Source of the DNA: Maricaulis sp963976135
GTDB taxonomy: Bacteria > Pseudomonadota > Alphaproteobacteria > Caulobacterales > Maricaulaceae
DNA length: 20,532 nt
Reading direction: 5' to 3'
Assembly: GCF_963976135.1 (NCBI RefSeq)
Contig: NZ_CAXBKN010000056.1
Span: 1 to 20,532, forward strand
Under the pieces are notes generated by a model that made no database searches, had not been told where the DNA came from, and saw nothing but the letters and a program-made list of their open reading frames with translations. Position 1 is the stretch's first letter, and the number at the start of each line of letters is the position of its first letter. This document shows, piece after piece, positions 16,518 to 20,532 of the stretch. The translations under genes were made by a program, and so were the position numbers.

Positions 16518-17975
16518 TCAGGCAGCGTCAAGCGCGTCCTTGAACGTGTTCAATTCATGGTCGAGCTGAGTGGCCGACTGGTTCAGCTCTGACGAGGCGA
16601 GCATGAATTCCTCGGCGGCCGTGCTGGCGCGGCTGGCCGCTCCGTTCACATTGTCCATTTCCCGTGTCACTTCCGAGGTCTCGCCGGCGGCCCGTTCGGC
16701 CAGTTCGGCAATCTCGCGCGTCGCGCTGCTCTGCTCGGAGAAGGCGCCGCGGACGCTATTGGACGAGGCCCGCAATTCTTCAATTGTCTCGGCGATCTTG
16801 CCGAGCGAGCTGGCAGCGCCGCCCGAGGCGCCGCGCATGGCTTCAATCCGCCCGGCAATATCGCTGGAGGCGCGCGAGGTCTGTTCGGCCAGGGCTTTCA
16901 CTTCCGAAGCGACAACGGCGAAACCCTTGCCGGCTTCCCCGGCGCGGGCCGCTTCGATGGTCGCGTTGAGGGCCAGAAGATTGGTCTGTTCGGCGACCGC
17001 CGCGACCAGTTGCATAATGTCCTCGATCTCCTTGGCGGCAGCCTGGAGATCGTCGATCGAACGGCCGGCGCCGACGGCTTCGGCAGCGGCGCGTTCGGAG
17101 ACATTGTCGGAGTTCTCAAGGATGCGCGAGACTTCCGAGATCGAGGCCGATAATTCCTGCGCCGCAGCAGCGACGGACTGGACATTGGCATTGGTCTGCC
17201 CGGCACGATCGGCGGCGCTGCGGGCACCGTCCCGGGTTGCGCTGGCATCGGTCTGAAGCTGGCGGGCCAGCGAATCCACCTGTCCGGCCGCTCCGGTAAC
17301 GCCGCGCGCGACGGTGCGCAGGGCGTTCTGGAAATCAGTCGCCAGGCTGGCGACCGCAGCGCGGCGGGTTTCGGTATCGGTCTTTGCGGATTGTTCGGCC
17401 ACAGCGCTCTGGGCCGCGGATTGCTGGGCTGCATTGGCTTCCCGCGTGCTTGAATCGGCATCGGTGAGGGCCTTGGCCGCCTGGGCAGTCAGCCAGATCA
17501 GGGTCGCGCTCTGGCCAATAACAATCACCGCATGCAGCATGACGCGTACAAAGCTCGCGCCTTCCGGAAAGATTGCCCAGGGCAGGATGAAATTGAGCGA
17601 AAGATGGTGGACGGCGGTGACGGCTGCGGCGGCGAGGATGACGCGCCAGTCCAGCAGGACGGCGGTGGCTGCCAGGCAGGCGAAGAACAGCATGTGCATG
17701 TCGATCTGCCAGGCCGAGCCGCTTATCATGTAGACGAGCGCGGCGGGGAATGCGATCAGCGCGGCGCCGGTGGTGATGCGCGAGGCGACCGAATTGGGAT
17801 CGGTCTTCCACGCGAATACGGCGGCGCCGGCGACGGCGAACAACAGGACCGTACCCGGTATCAGCCGGTCGGCGGCCAGGAAGAGGGCGCTGATCGGGTA
17901 GAGGATTGCGGCAGCGCAAATGACCAGCGTCAGGGCTGACTGGGCCTGTGATCTGAGTTGATCGAGACGATTCAT
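16518..17975 (-). CDS. Methyl-accepting chemotaxis protein with six-helix membrane sensor domain
   Basis: A 485-residue chemoreceptor. The N-terminal 165 residues hold about six hydrophobic helices (roughly 14-34, 39-56, 67-84, 93-108, 111-131, 143-163) joined by short loops, with no periplasmic sensor domain. Histidines at 94 (IDMHM), 123-124 (VHHL) and 148 (MLHAV) lie in or next to helices 4-6 and could bind metal or haem. There is no obvious HAMP domain; an Ala/Gln-rich linker leads to the coiled-coil signalling domain. Its hairpin tip is EQTNLLALNATIEAARAGEA (329-348) followed by GKGFAVVASEVKALA, which docks CheA/CheW. No C-terminal NWETF-like pentapeptide is present. Its ATG overlaps the stop of the upstream small membrane-protein gene (ATGA), so the two are translationally coupled. 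Confidence 0.92.
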   Translation of the reverse strand: MNRLDQLRSQAQSALTLVICAAAILYPISALFLAADRLIPGTVLLFAVAGAAVFAWKTDPNSVASRITTGAALIAFPAALVYMISGSAWQIDMHMLFFACLAATAVLLDWRVILAAAAVTAVHHLSLNFILPWAIFPEGASFVRVMLHAVIVIGQSATLIWLTAQAAKALTDADSSTREANAAQQSAAQSAVAEQSAKTDTETRRAAVASLATDFQNALRTVARGVTGAAGQVDSLARQLQTDASATRDGARSAADRAGQTNANVQSVAAAAQELSASISEVSRILENSDNVSERAAAEAVGAGRSIDDLQAAAKEIEDIMQLVAAVAEQTNLLALNATIEAARAGEAGKGFAVVASEVKALAEQTSRASSDIAGRIEAMRGASGGAASSLGKIAETIEELRASSNSVRGAFSEQSSATREIAELAERAAGETSEVTREMDNVNGAASRASTAAEEFMLASSELNQSATQLDHELNTFKDALDAA

Positions 17976-18343
17976 GTCGAGATTCCGATGCTGGTGGCGT
18001 TGGTGTCAAACGGGGTGAGATTGTCGCGCGGCAGCAGGCAGCCACCCAGCGCGCCGGGTGGAAGCAGGAGCAGGGCGCCGGCCCGGCGCAGGTCGGTCAA
18101 CGAGCTCTGATCGACGATCCGCACGATGCCGATATTGGCGAAGGCACCGAAACGGACGAAGGCCAGATCGGCCTCAGCCGTCGCAAGGACGGTATCGGCA
18201 TGGGTCCAGCCCGGCGGGAAGATGGCGGCGGCTTCGTCGCCGCGCACCGGCTCGAAGGCCGAGAGCAGCGGCATGCAGATCGCAGCCAGGCTCACGACGA
18301 TGGCGGGAAGATATCGGCGAAGGGCATTGGGACGCGCGCGCAA
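17972..18343 (-). CDS. Small membrane-anchored protein coupled to the chemoreceptor
   Basis: A 123-residue protein that I do not recognise. One N-terminal hydrophobic segment (YLPAIVVSLAAICMPLLSA, about 11-29), preceded by arginines, would anchor or export it, leaving a periplasmic domain of about 90 residues. That domain has mixed strands and helices (AAIFPPGWTHAD, AFVRFGAFANIGIVRIV, AGALLLLPPGALGGCLL) and a single cysteine. The start is TTG at 18343 with AGGA nine bases upstream (an AGGAAA box); a nearby ATG at 18351 is out of frame. The stop overlaps the chemoreceptor ATG by four bases. This coupling suggests that it works with the receptor, for example as a periplasmic partner for a receptor lacking its own periplasmic domain. 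That role is inferred from context only. Confidence 0.72.
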   Translation of the reverse strand: MRARPNALRRYLPAIVVSLAAICMPLLSAFEPVRGDEAAAIFPPGWTHADTVLATAEADLAFVRFGAFANIGIVRIVDQSSLTDLRRAGALLLLPPGALGGCLLPRDNLTPFDTNATSIGIST

Positions 18344-18363
18344 GGTTTCATTTCCTGACCAGA

Positions 18364-18393
18364 TGTATCAGTCAGACCATGATTGTGGTTAAA
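18364..18393 (-). promoter_or_regulatory. Candidate promoter / CtrA half-site for the small-protein and chemoreceptor pair
   Basis: On the minus strand TTTAAC (18393-18388) and GATACA (18369-18364) are 18 bases apart and lie about 20 bases before the TTG start, a loose sigma-70-like arrangement. The same TTAACCAC (18392-18385) is one base from the TTAACCAT half-site bound by CtrA, which controls motility genes in Caulobacter relatives. Both readings are weak matches. Confidence 0.2.
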
Positions 18394-18422
18394 GAAGCCT
18401 TGTTCGCGCTGCGACCAACGTC

Positions 18423-19256
18423 TCAGGGCCGGATCCGGGCGAAGATCAGGCTGTCGCGCACGCCGATATGGGTTTCCCAGGCGGCGCGCAAACGGCCCTC
18501 GAGCTGGAAGCCGAGCGATTCCAGCAGACGGATGGAACCGGCATTGTCCGGGTCGGTATCGGCATAGATGCGGCGCAGGCCGCGGGTCTCGAAGCCGTGC
18601 CGGAGAACGGCCTCGACGGCTTCGCGGGCATAGCCATGGCCCTGCCGGTCAGGGCGCAGCATATAGCCGGTCTCGGCCGCGTTATTCTTGCGGTCCATCA
18701 GCACGACCCATCCGAGCGCATCCTCGGGTGAGTCCTTGAGCGTGATCACGAAGCTCTCCACGCCGTCGCCGCGGATATTCCAGCCGAGATAATCGCGTAC
18801 CGCCTCGATGCCGGCCAGCGGACCGCGCGACCAGTATTTCATCGTCTCCGGATCGGTCAGCGCCGGCAGGAAGGCCTCGCAATCCTCAAACGTCATGGGG
18901 CGCAATAACAGGCGCTCCGTGGTCAACAGGACGGGATCAAGACGTGGATAGGGTATTGTCAGGGCATCATCCGTGAGGGTGAGTCGGATCTCGTCGAAAC
19001 GCTCCTCGATACAGGCCTGCATGGTCTTGAAGCAGTCCCGGGAAAACCAGTCATGATCGGCAAAACAGGCCTGGCGCATCGCTTCTGACGGCCACAGCGC
19101 ATAGGACCAGATCTCGCCGTTTTCGCCCTCGTGCAGGCGCGCGCCATAGGAGTGGCAGCGCTGATGGATCAGGCGCGTGCCTTCGGCCCAGGCCGCGCGG
19201 AACTCGGTTTCGCGGCCGGGCTTGAGACGCCAGCGATAGAGAATGGCACAGGTCAT
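18423..19256 (-). CDS. Fusion of an ABM-like dimeric barrel domain and a GNAT acetyltransferase
   Basis: A 277-residue two-domain protein. Residues 1-95 (CAILYRWRLKPGRETEFRAA, then HEGENGEIWSYALWPSEAM) look like an antibiotic-biosynthesis-monooxygenase-type ferredoxin-like domain, which dimerises and sometimes binds small ligands. Residues about 108-277 are a RimJ/RimL-type GNAT N-acetyltransferase: TTERLLLRPMTFEDCEAFLP opens the domain, GYMLRPDRQGHGYAREAVEA is the acetyl-CoA-binding motif A, and DPDNAGSIRLLESLGF is motif B. The substrate is unknown; RimL-like enzymes acetylate protein N-termini, and others modify antibiotics or amino acids. ATG 19256 overlaps the rlmN stop codon (ATGA), so translation is coupled to rlmN; any longer start would lie inside rlmN. 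Both domains are recognised by pattern, the N-terminal one less firmly. Confidence 0.82.
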   Translation of the reverse strand: MTCAILYRWRLKPGRETEFRAAWAEGTRLIHQRCHSYGARLHEGENGEIWSYALWPSEAMRQACFADHDWFSRDCFKTMQACIEERFDEIRLTLTDDALTIPYPRLDPVLLTTERLLLRPMTFEDCEAFLPALTDPETMKYWSRGPLAGIEAVRDYLGWNIRGDGVESFVITLKDSPEDALGWVVLMDRKNNAAETGYMLRPDRQGHGYAREAVEAVLRHGFETRGLRRIYADTDPDNAGSIRLLESLGFQLEGRLRAAWETHIGVRDSLIFARIRP

Positions 19257-20443
19257 TCGCCGGCGGCGGCTTGCTGCTCCAGCCGCTGCTTCTTCAACTC
19301 GCTTGCCTTCACCTTCTTGCTCTCCGAACGCAATTGGCCGCAGGCGGCGAAGATGTCGCGGCCGCGCGGGGTGCGGATCGGCGAGGCATAGCCAGCCTTG
19401 TTGACGAGGTCGGCGAAGGCGACAATCTGCGGCCAGTCCGAGCACTCATAGGGGCTGTTGGGCCAGGGATTGAAGGGGATGAGATTGATCTTCGCCGGCA
19501 CGCCCTTGAGCAGTTTCACCAGGGCGCGCGCTTCGGCGAGGCTGTCATTGACGCCCTTCAGCATGACGTATTCGAAAGTGATGCGGCGCGAATTATTGAG
19601 GCCCGGATAGGCGCGGATCGCGTCCATCAGCATTTTGAGCGGGTATTTCCTGTTCAGCGGCACCAGCTCGTCGCGCAGGGCGTCATTGGTGGCGTGCAGC
19701 GAGATGGCCAGCATGGTGTTGGTGCGGGTGCCGAGCTCGGAGATTTTCGGCACCACGCCGGAGGTCGAGACCGTGATGCGGCGGCGGCCGATCGCCATGC
19801 CTTCCGGATCGGAGATGGTATCGATCGAATCCGAGACATGGTCGAGATTATACAGGGGCTCGCCCATGCCCATGAAGACGATATTGGTCACCTTGCGGTC
19901 GGCGTTGGAGCTCGGCCATTCGGCGAGATCATCGCGCGCGATCATCACCTGGGCGACGATTTCCGCAGCGGTCAGATTGCGCACCAGCGCCTGGGTGCCG
20001 GTATGGCAGAAGGTGCAATTGAGCGTGCAGCCGACCTGGCTGGACACGCACAGCGCCCCGGAGCGGGCGACATCGGGAATGAAGACGGTTTCGCACTCGA
20101 CGCCGGGCGCCAGCTCGATCAGGTATTTGCGGGTGCCGTCGGTGGAGACGAGGCGTTCGAGGATGCGCGGCCGGTCGAGCGTGTAATGTGCCGCAAGGCG
20201 TGCCCGCGTCTCCTTGTCGATATTCGTCATTTCGTCGAAGGAGGTGCTGCCATAATGATAGATCCAGCCGAACAACTGGTTGGCGCGCATCTTCGCCTTG
20301 CGTTCCTCGACGCCGCAGGCGAGCGCGGCTTCGCGCAATTGTGTCCGCCCCATCCCGGCCAGTGAGGGCAGGCTGCGTGGCGTGGAATCGTCGATGCGCG
20401 GGGCATTGACGTTGGCGGCTGCGATGTTCAGCGCATGGCTCAT
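19253..20443 (-). CDS. rlmN: Dual-specificity RNA methyltransferase RlmN (radical SAM)
   Basis: A 396-residue radical-SAM enzyme that methylates C2 of adenine 2503 in 23S rRNA and adenine 37 in certain tRNAs. The cluster motif CTLNCTFC gives Cys139, Cys143 and Cys146 for the 4Fe-4S centre; Cys368 in FAACGQL is the expected methyl-carrying cysteine. Other family marks are LCVSSQVG before the cluster, FMGMGEPLYN, STSGVVPKI, SLHATND and FEYVMLKGVND. The His after the cluster motif (CHTGT) is typical of RlmN rather than its relative Cfr. ATG 20443 is chosen; a GTG at 20491 would add 16 residues without a better ribosome site. The last codons overlap the start of the GNAT fusion gene, so the two are co-translated. 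Confidence 0.96.
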   Translation of the reverse strand: MSHALNIAAANVNAPRIDDSTPRSLPSLAGMGRTQLREAALACGVEERKAKMRANQLFGWIYHYGSTSFDEMTNIDKETRARLAAHYTLDRPRILERLVSTDGTRKYLIELAPGVECETVFIPDVARSGALCVSSQVGCTLNCTFCHTGTQALVRNLTAAEIVAQVMIARDDLAEWPSSNADRKVTNIVFMGMGEPLYNLDHVSDSIDTISDPEGMAIGRRRITVSTSGVVPKISELGTRTNTMLAISLHATNDALRDELVPLNRKYPLKMLMDAIRAYPGLNNSRRITFEYVMLKGVNDSLAEARALVKLLKGVPAKINLIPFNPWPNSPYECSDWPQIVAFADLVNKAGYASPIRTPRGRDIFAACGQLRSESKKVKASELKKQRLEQQAAAGE

Positions 20444-20532
20444 GATCTTGGATGGACCGTTCAAATGTTCGGAAGCCGCGCGCAATATCACAAAAGCGCG
20501 GCGCGGCCTAATCGTAACGGCCTGCCGGCGAG

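Noticed and set aside
19271..20365. Plus-strand open frame of 364 codons opposite rlmN.
   Set aside because: It is antisense to an unambiguous radical-SAM enzyme and has no domain similarity.
1..20532. CRISPR array, tRNA or rRNA genes, prophage or attachment sites.
   Set aside because: No regularly spaced repeats, no tRNA-like cloverleaf, no rRNA stretches and no integrase gene were seen on reading either strand by eye.

Overview
The window looks like chromosomal DNA of a GC-rich Gram-negative alphaproteobacterium, most likely a marine stalked or prosthecate type near Maricaulis/Hyphomonas (Maricaulales/Caulobacterales). I base this on protein style and gene content: long TonB-dependent receptors, FecI/FecR regulation, a COG4798-type lipoprotein and a host_attach-family protein. 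The genus is an inference. Shine-Dalgarno sites and reading frames are clean, and no large mobile island is visible.

Layout. 142-465: a small ArsR-type repressor. 466-777: a gene-free stretch. 778-10874 (+ strand): a five-gene locus, namely a FecI-type ECF sigma factor, an overlapping FecR anti-sigma factor, a TonB-dependent receptor with an N-terminal STN signalling domain, a second paralogous receptor without STN, and a secreted S9-family serine peptidase. 10907-11263: a decayed IS481-type transposase fragment and a probable terminator. 11264-13777 (- strand): a Na+/H+ antiporter carrying a C-terminal cyclic-nucleotide-binding-like domain. 13999-14448 (+): a host_attach-family protein. 14485-15415 (-): a creatininase-family amidohydrolase preceded by a 27-residue membrane miniprotein. 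15608-16438 (+): a lipoprotein with a methyltransferase fold. 16456-16497: a strong bidirectional terminator. 16518-20443 (-): a chemoreceptor translationally coupled to a small membrane-anchored protein, then (upstream) an ABM-GNAT fusion protein translationally coupled to rlmN.

The most coherent system is the 778-10874 locus. The STN receptor probably binds a ligand at the cell surface and signals through FecR to the ECF sigma factor. That sigma factor would then raise expression of both receptors and the exported peptidase. The peptidase next to two receptors makes a peptide or peptide-containing ligand more likely than a simple siderophore. The gene set recalls the uptake and degradation half of proteobacterial lasso-peptide clusters, but no lasso biosynthesis genes lie in this window and the peptidase motifs are those of ordinary S9 exopeptidases. 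The remaining genes are mostly housekeeping or envelope functions, with several unusual domain arrangements noted in the findings.
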